DNA from: Legionella antarctica
GTDB taxonomy: Bacteria; Pseudomonadota; Gammaproteobacteria; Legionellales; Legionellaceae
Direction: 5' to 3'
DNA length: 64,000 bases
Assembly (NCBI RefSeq): GCF_011764505.1
Contig: NZ_AP022839.1
Span: 3,509,001-3,573,000 of the forward strand
Shown here one piece after another: positions 28,863 to 38,245 of the stretch. The notes under the pieces are model-generated. The model was not told where the DNA came from. It was given only the letters and a program-made list of their open reading frames with translations, and ran no database searches. A program made the position numbers and the translations under genes. How positions within the stretch are numbered: the stretch's first letter is position 1; each line of letters starts with the position of its first letter.

Positions 28863-29147
28863 ATGTCTAAAAAGCGAGCTTATTATACGGCGGCCAAGAA
28901 GGCAAAAATAACGCTAGCTGCGATTGAGGGGAAACTCACACAAGCGCAAATTACCAGTGAATACGGTGTTCACGCAACGCAGGTAAAAACTTGGAAGCAA
29001 TCGGCCATCAAAGCCATTAACGATTTATTCTCTGGGGCTAATGAAAAAGAAGCCAAGTCCCAAGAGCAGCTTGTTGAGGCATTATATCAAGAAATTGGTC
29101 GACTTCAAGCGCAGCTATCTTGGCTAAAAAAAAAGCATGAACTTTAG
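28863..29147 (+). CDS. IS3-family OrfA (helix-turn-helix transposase subunit)
   Basis: 94 residues, HTH_Tnp_1 type (AKKAKITLAAIEGKLTQAQI, then YGVHATQVKTWKQS), ending in a leucine-zipper-like stretch IGRLQAQLSWLKKK. It binds the IS ends. A run of nine A residues before the stop is the usual frameshift location, but orfB lies in the +1 (equivalently -2) frame instead of the usual -1 frame. Confidence 0.9.
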   Translation: MSKKRAYYTAAKKAKITLAAIEGKLTQAQITSEYGVHATQVKTWKQSAIKAINDLFSGANEKEAKSQEQLVEALYQEIGRLQAQLSWLKKKHEL

Positions 29148-29982
29148 TCTGGATGAAAAGCGCGTCATGATTGATCCTCTTGCCGAGCTCACCATTCGTG
29201 AACAATGCTTGCTATTAGACTTGCCTGTTTCAAGTTATTATTATAGTGCCAAGCCCATTTCTGTCGAAGATGAAGCGCTTATGGCGCTACTTGATGAGCA
29301 CTATCTGCAGTATCCATGTGAAGGTAAAATTAAGCGGGCAAGATGGCTGTCAAAAGAAGTAGGCTATCCTGTTGGTAAACGTCGAGTAAAAAAGTTGATG
29401 GAAATGATGGGGTTATCGACTGTTTACCCAAAGCCAAATACAAGCGTTCCCAATAAGGAGCATGAGGTGTTCCCTTATTTATTAAAAGAGGTGGATATCA
29501 CCAAACCAAATCAGGTTTGGGCCGCAGATATCACCTACATCCGCATGAAAGGAAAGCATGTGTATTTAGTAGCTATTATGGACTGGTATAGTCGTTATGT
29601 GATTGGATGGGCTATTTCACCTACTATGGAGGCTGAATTTTGTATTGAGGCGCTTAGAAACGCTTTGCTGCATTCGCGTTGTGAGATCTTTAACACGGAT
29701 CAGGGTTCTCAATTTACCTCAAAAGATTGGATAAATACGCTAAAATCTCACCACATTTCTATCAGCATGGATGGGCGAGGACGTTATTTAGATAATATAT
29801 TTATCGAGCGATTGTGGCGTAGTGTTAAGCAAGAAAAAATCTACCGGTATGATTTTGATACAATTGAAGAGGTTGAGCTGGCCTTAACGGAGTATTTTGA
29901 GTATTATAATAACCGAAGGCTTCACCAGTCCTTTAATTATTTAACGCCCGCAGAGGTGTATTATGGCCGGAAAAGACCATAA
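29137..29982 (+). CDS. IS3-family OrfB (DDE integrase domain)
   Basis: 281 residues. The rve integrase core is intact: Asp in VWAADITYIRMKGKHVYL near residue 130, Asp in FNTDQGSQFTS near 190, Glu in IFIERLWRSVKQE near 226, giving the D,D(35)E spacing. The ATG at 29137 overlaps the end of orfA by 11 bp, so OrfB can be made by reinitiation if no frameshift occurs. Confidence 0.92.
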   Translation: MNFSLDEKRVMIDPLAELTIREQCLLLDLPVSSYYYSAKPISVEDEALMALLDEHYLQYPCEGKIKRARWLSKEVGYPVGKRRVKKLMEMMGLSTVYPKPNTSVPNKEHEVFPYLLKEVDITKPNQVWAADITYIRMKGKHVYLVAIMDWYSRYVIGWAISPTMEAEFCIEALRNALLHSRCEIFNTDQGSQFTSKDWINTLKSHHISISMDGRGRYLDNIFIERLWRSVKQEKIYRYDFDTIEEVELALTEYFEYYNNRRLHQSFNYLTPAEVYYGRKRP

Positions 29983-30000
29983 ACCCTAAATGAGAGCGTC

Positions 30001-30077
30001 ATGACTTACCCACAAGGCCCACAGGCCTATACGAGAAAGTGAAGCTCTCCTGACCTGTGGACTTGTGGATAAGTCAT
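30001..30077 (-). repeat. Imperfect palindrome with a DnaA-box sequence in IS3 element A
   Basis: Arms 30001-30025 and 30054-30077 form a 24-bp stem with one bulge. TGTGGATAA at 30064-30072 is a perfect match to the DnaA box TTATCCACA in reverse. The non-Watson-Crick positions are C-A on the plus strand and G-U on the minus strand, so a minus-strand RNA would fold better. Confidence 0.6.
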
Positions 30078-30401
30078 TCTGATAGAGTTGTGGTAAAATG
30101 ACCTAAGACAATTCGTAGTAGCAATCACTATTCATACGGTATTGAGTAGGTTTAAATAGGTTAATTTGAGTGAATTTTTAACTATAAATGATGGATGAAT
30201 AGCTCTTATTTTTCCTTAATTTTGTTCCAGACATGCGGACCCATATCACATTGCAGGAATAGAATTGCATCGAATGTTGAAAAAAGAACAGATGAAAAAT
30301 AGTGGAGATACTCCGGCCTGGAAACAGTTTTATGAGTTGGCTGCCTAGTTGCGTCCAGAAAAAGGTCGCACTTAACTTCTTAGAAAATTTTCGACAGAGC
30401 C

Positions 30402-30766
30402 CAAGTGAGCAGTCTCAATTTTTACTATCCATATTAACACAACTTTAAGTGTAACCAATTCCTTCATGTTTTAGAGGCAATTTTTGTAACAATCGCAAAT
30501 CTTGCCTTTGTTAATGATGCTATATATACCTTCTTATCCCTAATACTATCCCTGTATCTTACTATTATTAGTATTTGTAGGAATGAAAAATTTTCAAAGT
30601 GGATTATTTCTTGCTAGAGAACATATTGGTGTATTTTAACTGATCAGTCTCTTTTTTTTTACATTAGGTATCAAGAACTAATCGGAGGTCTTATGTGACC
30701 ATCAAATAACTGGATGATCAGGTTTAGATACTATGGGAAATAACCTACAACATGGAAGAAATCATC
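30402..30766. other. Intergenic region between the mobile cluster and the GDSL gene
   Basis: About 365 bp of AT-rich DNA with stops in all frames. It presumably holds the promoter of the GDSL hydrolase gene, but no confident promoter, repeat or RNA gene was seen. The chromosomal flank of the transposon may start here. Confidence 0.4.
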
Positions 30767-32179
30767 ATGACGGATCAAAAAAAAATATCACATATAATAA
30801 TGATGGGAGATAGCTTAAGCGATAGAGGTACAGCGAATGAAGCCTTCGTTTTGGGTTGTATTCCTATGAAATTTCTTGCTGGTTTATATAAAAACTCATC
30901 AAGGGGAAGATTTACCAACGGTTATGTTTGGGCTGATGTTATTGCGTCATTCTTTGCCAGTGACTTTATGATTTCCGAGATAAAAAAGAAATACAGATAC
31001 ACTAATGATGACATAGCTGACGCTATCGTAAATAAAGAAAAAAGAATACTTGATGAAATTATGTATGATTACGATCTGGATAATGATCTCATTGTAAAAT
31101 ATGAAGGGCATGATTTTGTTCGCTCATACGATCAAGGAGGATTAAGTTCATATGATTATTCATGGAGATTAAGCTCAAGCATTAGCCGTTTTTTCAGCAG
31201 AATCATCCTCCCAACCTTAAAAACAATGCGCGATAAAGTTCTTGCTTATGATGAGCAGAATAAAATACCGGCTCATAGGAAAAATGAAACCTTAGTGATT
31301 GAATGGTCGGGAGCTAATGATTTAATCACTGTTAATGAAAAACCATCTATTGATGAGGTTGATAAAGCCATCAAAGAACGAATAAAAAACGTGGAAATCC
31401 TGATCCAAAATGGATATCGGAATTTTATCTGGTTTAATCTTCCAGATCTGTCCCTGACTCCTCGTTTTCAAAATATGAAGGGTGTTAAAGGAGAGGAAGC
31501 TCGTAAAAATGCTCATGACTGCATTGAATACTTTAATCAGCAGCTGATTAATGCGTGTGAACAATTTAAAGTCATGTACCCAAACTGCTCCTTTGATGTA
31601 TGTGATATTAATAGTGTTTTTGTTGAGGCTTATCGAAATCCCGATGCTTATGGGTTAGATGCTGATAAATTAAAACAGCCGTACATTAGCTCTGATGATT
31701 TCAAAATACTATCGAACAATACATCACCAGCTAAAGGATATACTTTTTGGGATGATATTCACCCAACAGCCAATGTCCACGCGCTCTTAGCTAATAAATT
31801 TTATGAGAAATACACTATTGAATACCATTTTACTGAACCTGGTAGCCAAGAAACGCCCTGTCACATCCCTAGAGAAAAATTGGAAAAAGCTTTTTGTATG
31901 CGTTATGAAATGAGATTACAACAAGAAGCAAATCGCTTCTTTGGTTTAAAAGAAAAGACAACCATTGATTATAAAAACACATGCCTTGAAAAAATTATAG
32001 AATTTGCTCTTTATGAGCAGGGTAAAATTGCCCGTAAGGTCCTTGAAGAGTTGCAATGGATTGATCATGATGGAAATCTTAAATTGAATATTCCAGAGCT
32101 AGAAGATGCTGTAAGCAAGGTGTCATCTTATCATGATAATCCACAAATTTTGACTTCACTGGATGCTAGAGAAGGTTAA
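30767..32179 (+). CDS. GDSL/SGNH-family hydrolase without signal peptide
   Basis: 470 residues from the ATG at 30767, chosen because GGAAGAA lies 6 bp upstream; an ATG at 30752 lacks an SD. SGNH blocks: GDSLSDRG with nucleophile Ser16, GRFTNGYVW, WSGANDL near residue 183 (oxyanion Asn), and DDIHPTANVHALL near 330 (catalytic Asp and His). It resembles Legionella PlaA/PlaC/PlaD lysophospholipases in the catalytic core but has no Sec signal and carries about 110 extra C-terminal residues rich in Glu/Lys. Export by Dot/Icm is possible, not shown. Lies next to the mobile cluster, so may be accessory. Confidence 0.82.
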   Translation: MTDQKKISHIIMMGDSLSDRGTANEAFVLGCIPMKFLAGLYKNSSRGRFTNGYVWADVIASFFASDFMISEIKKKYRYTNDDIADAIVNKEKRILDEIMYDYDLDNDLIVKYEGHDFVRSYDQGGLSSYDYSWRLSSSISRFFSRIILPTLKTMRDKVLAYDEQNKIPAHRKNETLVIEWSGANDLITVNEKPSIDEVDKAIKERIKNVEILIQNGYRNFIWFNLPDLSLTPRFQNMKGVKGEEARKNAHDCIEYFNQQLINACEQFKVMYPNCSFDVCDINSVFVEAYRNPDAYGLDADKLKQPYISSDDFKILSNNTSPAKGYTFWDDIHPTANVHALLANKFYEKYTIEYHFTEPGSQETPCHIPREKLEKAFCMRYEMRLQQEANRFFGLKEKTTIDYKNTCLEKIIEFALYEQGKIARKVLEELQWIDHDGNLKLNIPELEDAVSKVSSYHDNPQILTSLDAREG

Positions 32180-32206
32180 AACTTCGTCACTAACCACTAA
32201 CTCTAT

Positions 32207-32229
32207 GAGCCGCTGCATGCCAGCGGTTC
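32207..32229. terminator. Stem-loop between convergent genes
   Basis: CCGCTG at 32210-32215 pairs with CAGCGG at 32221-32226, extended by three weaker pairs. It lies after the GDSL hydrolase and before the S9 peptidase stop. No T tract, so termination is uncertain. Confidence 0.35.
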
Positions 32230-32329
32230 CAGAAGAATCAAGACCTGACCTTACCAAAAGTTCCGTTTGTTTTTCTATCTTAAGGTGAGCCAATAAACTA
32301 TTGATGCAATATTTATGGATTAATTGAAT

Positions 32330-34333
32330 CTATAAAGCTTTTTTTAACCATGCTCCTACTTCTTCTATACTTTTATAAATAATATTTGCATTAGTAGGAA
32401 GATGCCCCTGATTAGGTAACATTAACATTTTTACAGATTTATGTTGTTGTTCCAGGGCCGTATATAATTCATATCCTTGAGAGCTTGGTACCCGAACATC
32501 ATTTTCCCCATGGATAATCAAAAGAGGAGTGGTGATCTTTTCAACGTGTGAGATAGGAGCCCTTTCTATATATAGCTTGTCAGCGCTCCAAAAAGTATTT
32601 CCTAAATATTCCACGTAATAATCAGGGATATCACTTGTACCGGAAAATGAAATGAAATCAGTATTTCCAGCACCCGAAATCGCCGCTTTAAAACGATCTG
32701 TCTGAGTAATAATCCATGCAGTCATATAGCCACCAAAACTCCAGCCCCCTACAGCAAGATGATTTGGATCTGCAATATTTTTTTTTATCAAATGATTAAC
32801 CCCTGATATAATGTCTTGGTAATCACCACCACCAAAATCAGCAAAATTAGCGAGACGAAATGTTTTTCCATAACCTGTACTGCCTCGTGGATTAGGCTGA
32901 AAAACAATGAATCCTAAATTCAGTAAATTACTAAGGCATGTAGTTGGATCAATCATTTGACCATACTCATCACACCCTTCAAGGTAACGTTTAGCCCAAG
33001 CTTGAGCAGGTCCACCATGAACCGCAACAAATAAGGGGTATTTCTTCTCTTCATTATAATTAATTGGGGTAACCAACAGTCCTTCAATCACTTTTCCATC
33101 CGACGAATTCCAATGAATTACAGAGGTTGTTCCTGTATTTTTTTTAACTGAACTTTGAAAATGGCTGACTTGTTGCAGTTTAAATGGAACTGATTTACTA
33201 ATAAATGCCTCAGGCGCAGCAGATACTGTTTCATATCCAAAGCCAAAAACTTCGTGGCTACGGTTAAGAGTGATAGTTAGCGGTTCAATAAAACCATCCA
33301 TATTTGAAATAATTTTAGAAGGGATATTTTGATTAATATTCAATGCATAAATTAAATATCCTAATGTTTTATAGGCATCTAGAACAAAAATCTGATCACT
33401 TGATGCACTCCAACCCATTATCCCGGGATTTTCATTAGGCGTATTTGCCAAACAGTGAGTGCGCATAGATCTGTTATTTAAAATACAAATACGATTATTT
33501 AGATTCACATCATTATTTAATTGTGTTGCAAATTCAGATGGCTCAACATTAGATGAAAATGCGATCCATTTACCGTCAGGAGAATATGAAGGTTGGGTTC
33601 CTGTATGATTTATTGTATAGGGAACATTTTTAATGGCATGAGTTCGTAAGTTGAGAATGCTGATTTTATTTTGATTGGAATAACGTGCGCCTATCTGTGG
33701 TTGAAAAGAAAAGACAATTGATTGACTGTCTGGGGCCCAATCAAAATCAGTTACCTCATAATTTGCCTGGGTTAGTAGGTCTACGGTATTCGTCTTACCT
33801 AAAAAAAATCGGTATAGTCTATGATTCCTATAGTTCTTGCTAATATCAATGGGACTCAAAGATTTTTCTGACTTTGTAGTATTTTCTTCAGCAGTAAATG
33901 CAATAGATAATCCATCTGGAGACCACTTAAATGAACTAATATCTGCTTTGAATTCAATTAGCTTTTGGGTGGTATGTGTTTTAACATCTTCAATCCAAAT
34001 GCTTTGAAAAACTTTGCCATCTGAAAGATAAGCAATAGCTTTGCCATCAGGGGACCAATTTAAAGATGAGATTGCATTAATTTTATTAGAAATAGAAACA
34101 TGACCAACCTTATCTATAATATGTAAGGAATAGTCCCATTTTTTTTCCAAGCTATCTGGCTTTGACTGAAAGACATTGATTGCAACTTGCTGACCATCAG
34201 GTGAAGCCAAAACCTGAGAAATACGTTTAAATGAAAAAATATTATTTTGTTTTCCATAAAATTTCTGGTTTTCATTAGCATTTGCTATGGATAGAATTAA
34301 AATAAGTAATAGTAAAATTAATTGTCTGTTCAT
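32330..34333 (-). CDS. Secreted S9-family (prolyl oligopeptidase type) peptidase
   Basis: 667 residues with a signal peptide (MNRQLILLLLILILSIANA). An N-terminal beta-propeller made of TolB/WD40-like repeats is visible through repeated WSPDG motifs (SLNWSPDGKAIAYLSDG, SFKWSPDGLSIAFTAE, and YSPDGKWIAFSS). The C-terminal alpha/beta-hydrolase has Ser in GGWSFGGYMTAW near 537, Asp in IHGENDVRVPS near 620 and His in NQGHLP near 652. It probably acts in the periplasm or outside the cell as an acylaminoacyl- or dipeptidyl-peptidase. A GAGGAAAA SD precedes the ATG. Confidence 0.92.
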   Translation of the reverse strand: MNRQLILLLLILILSIANANENQKFYGKQNNIFSFKRISQVLASPDGQQVAINVFQSKPDSLEKKWDYSLHIIDKVGHVSISNKINAISSLNWSPDGKAIAYLSDGKVFQSIWIEDVKTHTTQKLIEFKADISSFKWSPDGLSIAFTAEENTTKSEKSLSPIDISKNYRNHRLYRFFLGKTNTVDLLTQANYEVTDFDWAPDSQSIVFSFQPQIGARYSNQNKISILNLRTHAIKNVPYTINHTGTQPSYSPDGKWIAFSSNVEPSEFATQLNNDVNLNNRICILNNRSMRTHCLANTPNENPGIMGWSASSDQIFVLDAYKTLGYLIYALNINQNIPSKIISNMDGFIEPLTITLNRSHEVFGFGYETVSAAPEAFISKSVPFKLQQVSHFQSSVKKNTGTTSVIHWNSSDGKVIEGLLVTPINYNEEKKYPLFVAVHGGPAQAWAKRYLEGCDEYGQMIDPTTCLSNLLNLGFIVFQPNPRGSTGYGKTFRLANFADFGGGDYQDIISGVNHLIKKNIADPNHLAVGGWSFGGYMTAWIITQTDRFKAAISGAGNTDFISFSGTSDIPDYYVEYLGNTFWSADKLYIERAPISHVEKITTPLLIIHGENDVRVPSSQGYELYTALEQQHKSVKMLMLPNQGHLPTNANIIYKSIEEVGAWLKKAL

Positions 34334-34593
34334 CTATAATTTTCCTCATTGATCTGATTTTACTTAGTCCTATTCCCAATAGTTTTTTTGGTGGTATCAA
34401 ATGATTTGAATCCGAACGTATATTACTTGAATGAGACGGTTAAATAATTCTATTCTGGCCTACCATTTGTTTGGTTAATTATACTTATTGTTTCATAATC
34501 CGGGTTAATGTCGCATGAATAATTGACGGGTTAAGAGCAAGTATGCAACCAGTTAACTGTCTTTTATTAATCCATATTTGATTTGTTAGGACA

Positions 34594-34627
34594 TAAAAAA
34601 GCTCCATCAGAGCAAACTGACAGAGCC
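34594..34627 (-). terminator. Rho-independent terminator after the EF-G gene
   Basis: Reading the minus strand, GCTCTGTCAG pairs with CTGATGGAGC (two G-U pairs) and is followed by TTTTTT. It lies 24 bp downstream of the stop codon. Confidence 0.7.
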
Positions 34628-34650
34628 TTTTAAAAGTGTTGATAACTAGC

Positions 34651-36741
34651 TTACTTGGCAGCAGCGGCTTTCTTTTCCTTTTCTTTGGCAATCACTGCTT
34701 CAGCTACACTGTTTGGGCAAGGAGCATAGTGAGAGAACTCCATAGAAAATTGTCCACGACCAGAGGTAAGGGTGCGTAAAGTGCTAATGTATCCAAACAT
34801 TTCTGAAAGAGGGACATCGGCCTTAATGCGAACACCTCCGGCACTTGGCTCCTGGCCAGAGATCATGCCGCGACGGCGGTTTAAGTCACCAATAACATTA
34901 CCTACATCATCTTCGGTACTGTAAACGTCAACTTTCATAATTGGCTCAAGCAATTGTGGTGCGGCTTTTGGTATGGATTGACGAAAAGCACCTTTTGCTG
35001 CAATTTCAAATGCAATCGCCGAGGAGTCAACGGGATGGAAACCACCATCGGAAAGGTTAACTACCACATCCAACACAGGGAAGCCTGCCAATGTACCTGT
35101 GCCCATCATGGAACGGAACCCTTTTTCAATTGCAGGGAAATATTCTTTAGGAACGTTCCCACCCACAACGGATGTGACGAAAGTGAATCCAGTGTTTGGC
35201 TCACCCGGTTCAATAGTATAGTCAATCTTACCATATTGACCAGAACCACCTGATTGTTTCTTGTGGGTATAACTGTCTTGAATCGATTTGGTTATGGTTT
35301 CCCGGTAGGCAACCTGGGGTTGACCTACTATTAATTCAACATCATAAGTACGCTTAAGAATATCCACTTTAATATCAAGATGTAATTCACCCATACCACG
35401 AAGAATGGTTTCGCCAGAATCCACATCAGTTTCAACCCTGAATGTTGGGTCTTCTGCAACCATTTTACCAATAGCAATACTCATTTTTTCAGTTGAGCCT
35501 TTGTCTTTTGGAGTAACAGCAATAGAGATAACTGGCTCAGGGAACACCATCGCTTCAAGTGTACATTCTTGTTTGGGATCACAAAGCGTGTGACCGGTTC
35601 GAACGTTTTTCATGCCTACGATAGCTATAATGTCGCCTGCTTCAGCACTTTGCAATTCATTACGTTCATTGGCCTGCATCTCAACCATACGGCCGACACG
35701 CTCACTTTTACCGGTAAAGGAATTTAGGATGGTATCACCTTTATTAAGTTTTCCTGAGTAGATACGTACGAACGTTAGCGCACCAAAACGGTCATCCATG
35801 ATTTTAAATGCCAGAGCGCGGAATGGTTCATCGGGAGAAACGACAGCGAATTGGCCATTTGGTTTACCTTCAGCATCTGTTAAAGGCTGAGGGTTAACTT
35901 CGTGAGGAGCAGGCAAATAATCAACTACTGCATCAAGTAAGAGTTGCATTCCCTTGTTTTTAAAGGCAGAGCCGCAATAAGTTGGAAAGAAAGCTAATTC
36001 GAGTGTACCTTTGCGGATACAACGCTTAATGTCTTCTATTGAAGGTTCTTCCCCTTCCAGATAAGCCATCAGCAATTCATCATCCATTTCAAGCGCTGTT
36101 TCGATTAGTTGATTGCGGTACGTTTCAACATCGTCAAGCATATTGGCTGGTACGTCGGTAATGGTATAGTTTTCTGGCTGGCCAGTTTCGTCCCAAACAT
36201 AGGCTTTACGAGTTAGCAAATCGACAACACCTATGAAGTTATCTTCAATACCGATGGGTAAGGTCATAATTAACGGATTTGCACCTAATACCTTTTGCAC
36301 CTGTGTGGTGACTTTCAAAAAATCAGCGCCAATACGGTCAAGTTTGTTTACGAAGATTAAACGAGATACTTTTGAATTGTTTGCATAGCGCCAGTTGGTT
36401 TCTGACTGAGGCTCAACCCCGCCAGAACCGCAGAATACGCCGATGCCGCCATCGAGTACCTTCAGGGAACGATAAACTTCTACGGTGAAGTCAACGTGTC
36501 CAGGGGTATCGATTACGTTGAATCGAGTACCTTTCCAGAAGCAACTTACCGCTGCTGACTGGATGGTGATACCGCGCTCCGCTTCCTGTTCCATGAAGTC
36601 AGTTGTTGATTCACCTTCGTGAACTTCACCGATTTTGTGGATTTTACCAGTTAACTTAAGAATACGTTCGGTAGTGGTGGTTTTTCCGGCATCTACGTGG
36701 GCGAAGATACCAATATTTCTGTATAGGTTTAAATCAGTCAT
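34651..36741 (-). CDS. Elongation factor G, second-type (FusA2-like)
   Basis: 696 residues from the start [16 protein letters not shown]. All GTPase motifs are present: G1 [16 protein letters not shown]2 [13 protein letters not shown]3 [13 protein letters not shown]4 [10 protein letters not shown]; domains II-V follow, with the domain IV loop containing [14 protein letters not shown]. An open frame continues 75 bp upstream but the chosen start matches the family. It is not flanked by rpsL, rpsG or tuf as the main fusA would be, and its sequence is of the alternative EF-G type, so it is probably a paralogue. EF-G drives translocation and, in some paralogues, only ribosome recycling. C-terminus ends in a lysine/alanine tail. 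Confidence 0.9.
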   Translation of the reverse strand: MTDLNLYRNIGIFAHVDAGKTTTTERILKLTGKIHKIGEVHEGESTTDFMEQEAERGITIQSAAVSCFWKGTRFNVIDTPGHVDFTVEVYRSLKVLDGGIGVFCGSGGVEPQSETNWRYANNSKVSRLIFVNKLDRIGADFLKVTTQVQKVLGANPLIMTLPIGIEDNFIGVVDLLTRKAYVWDETGQPENYTITDVPANMLDDVETYRNQLIETALEMDDELLMAYLEGEEPSIEDIKRCIRKGTLELAFFPTYCGSAFKNKGMQLLLDAVVDYLPAPHEVNPQPLTDAEGKPNGQFAVVSPDEPFRALAFKIMDDRFGALTFVRIYSGKLNKGDTILNSFTGKSERVGRMVEMQANERNELQSAEAGDIIAIVGMKNVRTGHTLCDPKQECTLEAMVFPEPVISIAVTPKDKGSTEKMSIAIGKMVAEDPTFRVETDVDSGETILRGMGELHLDIKVDILKRTYDVELIVGQPQVAYRETITKSIQDSYTHKKQSGGSGQYGKIDYTIEPGEPNTGFTFVTSVVGGNVPKEYFPAIEKGFRSMMGTGTLAGFPVLDVVVNLSDGGFHPVDSSAIAFEIAAKGAFRQSIPKAAPQLLEPIMKVDVYSTEDDVGNVIGDLNRRRGMISGQEPSAGGVRIKADVPLSEMFGYISTLRTLTSGRGQFSMEFSHYAPCPNSVAEAVIAKEKEKKAAAAK

Positions 36742-37057
36742 AGCGCTCTTAATAAATTTATAATGGATTAAAAAATAGTCACGAAGTATACAGCATATTA
36801 TCAGGATTTGCAGCATATCCGTGTATGGAGGTAAAAAAATTAGTGAGTACTCTAATCAGTCGGTAATACGGTAGATTTTATTTGTCTCATAAGCCTAATA
36901 CTATTTCAGCTAAACGCTTTCTAAATAAGAGCGTTCAGGCAGTTCACCCTGTTGTAGGTAGACTCTGTTTTCGAATATAATTAGTTTCTGTTTGGCAGAT
37001 TTATTGGCTCAGGTACAGAACCGACATTTTAAAAATTAATCGACTATATTATCTCAT
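36742..37057. other. Intergenic region between the EF-G and serA-like genes
   Basis: About 316 bp, AT-rich; includes the upstream region of the EF-G gene. No gene, repeat or terminator with a clear stem and T tract was recognised. Confidence 0.4.
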
Positions 37058-38245
37058 CTACGGCACAATAAGGTGTACTCGAATTACACCATCAATGCTT
37101 TCAATAAGTCGGGTTAATAAATCGGAGTCCTTCCTAACACCTGATATGTCAAGGAGATTAACTGCTATATTGTCACGGGATGTATTAACCATGCGTTCAA
37201 TGTTATAGCCTGACTGTGAAATTTTCTGGGTAAAATGAGCAATAACACCAGGCTTATTGTTGTTAATAATTAACAGACGATTAACGTTCGGCATGCCCAT
37301 TGCAGGAAGAAAGGTGTCAGGAAAATTAATCGAATGCTCTATAATGCCAAATTCCAGATAGTTACGGATATTACGGATCACCATTTCTGCTGAGTTTGCC
37401 TCTGCCTCAGCTGTACTTGCTCCTAAATGAGGAAAGCTTAAAACGCCAGGGTTCTTCGCCAGATCCGGGGTTGGGAAGTCGGTGATATAACCTAACATGC
37501 TACCTCTTTTTAACTGATCCAGAATTGCTGTTTCATTGACTACCTGTTCCCGGGAAAAATTCAGTAATAAAGAGTGGGGTTTGAGCTGATGGATATTATC
37601 TTTATTGATTAAATTAGTAGTATCAGCAACTAATGGTACATGCAAGGTAATCATATCTGCATTGGACAATACTGTATTCAAGTCCACTACGCACTCTATA
37701 GTTGGCATTAAGGCCAAAGCGTTATATAGAGTCATGTGCGGATCATAGGCTATGACCTTCATACCCAATGCAAGTGCTGCATTGGCTACTTTAACTCCAA
37801 TATTTCCCAAACCAATAACACCGAGTGTTTTCCCTGAAATTTCATGTCCAACAAACTTCTTTTTTTGCGTTTCTATTTCACGACACAGTGATTCTTTATT
37901 GTGTTCTCCTATATGTGATAGAAAGTTTCTTGCTTCATCCAGGTGACGATAGCCAATTAACATGGCAGCCAATACCAGCTCCTTAACCGCATTGGCATTA
38001 GCACCAGGAGCATAAAATACGGGGACTCCAAGCTGGGTAAGATAAGCCACAGGGATGTTATCGGTACCGATACCTGCACGCCCAATCGCTTTTAATTTAT
38101 CTGCAAAACAATGTTTATGTAATTGACGGGAACGAACTAATATCACATCAGGGTTATCAAAATCAGTAGCGATTTGATATTCGGGGGACTCCAGTAATTT
38201 AATGGCTTTTTCGGATATATTATCAAGAATTTGGATGGTGAACAT
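37058..38245 (-). CDS. D-3-phosphoglycerate dehydrogenase family protein (SerA-like)
   Basis: 395 residues. N-terminal 2-hydroxyacid dehydrogenase domain split by a Rossmann fold with KTLGVIGLGNIGVKVANA near residue 137, catalytic Arg in VRSRQLHKH and in the GRAGIGTDNIPV region, and catalytic His in FPHLGASTAEAEANSAEM near 280. A C-terminal ACT domain follows (LLIINNNKPGVIAHFTQKIS near 325), the usual site for serine feedback. It catalyses 3-phosphoglycerate oxidation, the first step of serine synthesis. Its start lies inside the upstream phosphatase gene by 23 bp, so the pair is a coupled serine-synthesis operon. Confidence 0.9.
   Translation of the reverse strand: MFTIQILDNISEKAIKLLESPEYQIATDFDNPDVILVRSRQLHKHCFADKLKAIGRAGIGTDNIPVAYLTQLGVPVFYAPGANANAVKELVLAAMLIGYRHLDEARNFLSHIGEHNKESLCREIETQKKKFVGHEISGKTLGVIGLGNIGVKVANAALALGMKVIAYDPHMTLYNALALMPTIECVVDLNTVLSNADMITLHVPLVADTTNLINKDNIHQLKPHSLLLNFSREQVVNETAILDQLKRGSMLGYITDFPTPDLAKNPGVLSFPHLGASTAEAEANSAEMVIRNIRNYLEFGIIEHSINFPDTFLPAMGMPNVNRLLIINNNKPGVIAHFTQKISQSGYNIERMVNTSRDNIAVNLLDISGVRKDSDLLTRLIESIDGVIRVHLIVP

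Larger units (their letters stand above)
28786..30248 (+). mobile_element. IS3-family insertion sequence A
   Basis: 1,463 bp, inserted in the truncated IS6 copy with a 3-bp CAT duplication (28783-28785 and 30249-30251). Imperfect terminal repeats: left TAATATAGGCGCGG, right (inverted) TGATATGGGTCCGC, then both continue to TCTGGA. It holds orfA, orfB and a 3' palindrome region. Confidence 0.82.
28452..30401 (+). pseudogene. Second IS6-family copy: 5'-truncated and interrupted by an IS3-family element
   Basis: Segments 28452-28785 and 30252-30401 together reproduce the last 484 bp of the intact copy in the opposite orientation, including its terminal repeat ending CGACAGAGCC at 30401. The first 314 bp are missing. 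The transposase reading resumes at codons for LYRAVDKEGSTIDFML and runs until the IS3 insertion at 28786, then the tail AGIELHRMLKKEQ...YELAA continues at 30250. It is a dead fragment; the short open frame at 28499-28828 inside it is not an independent gene. Confidence 0.9.
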
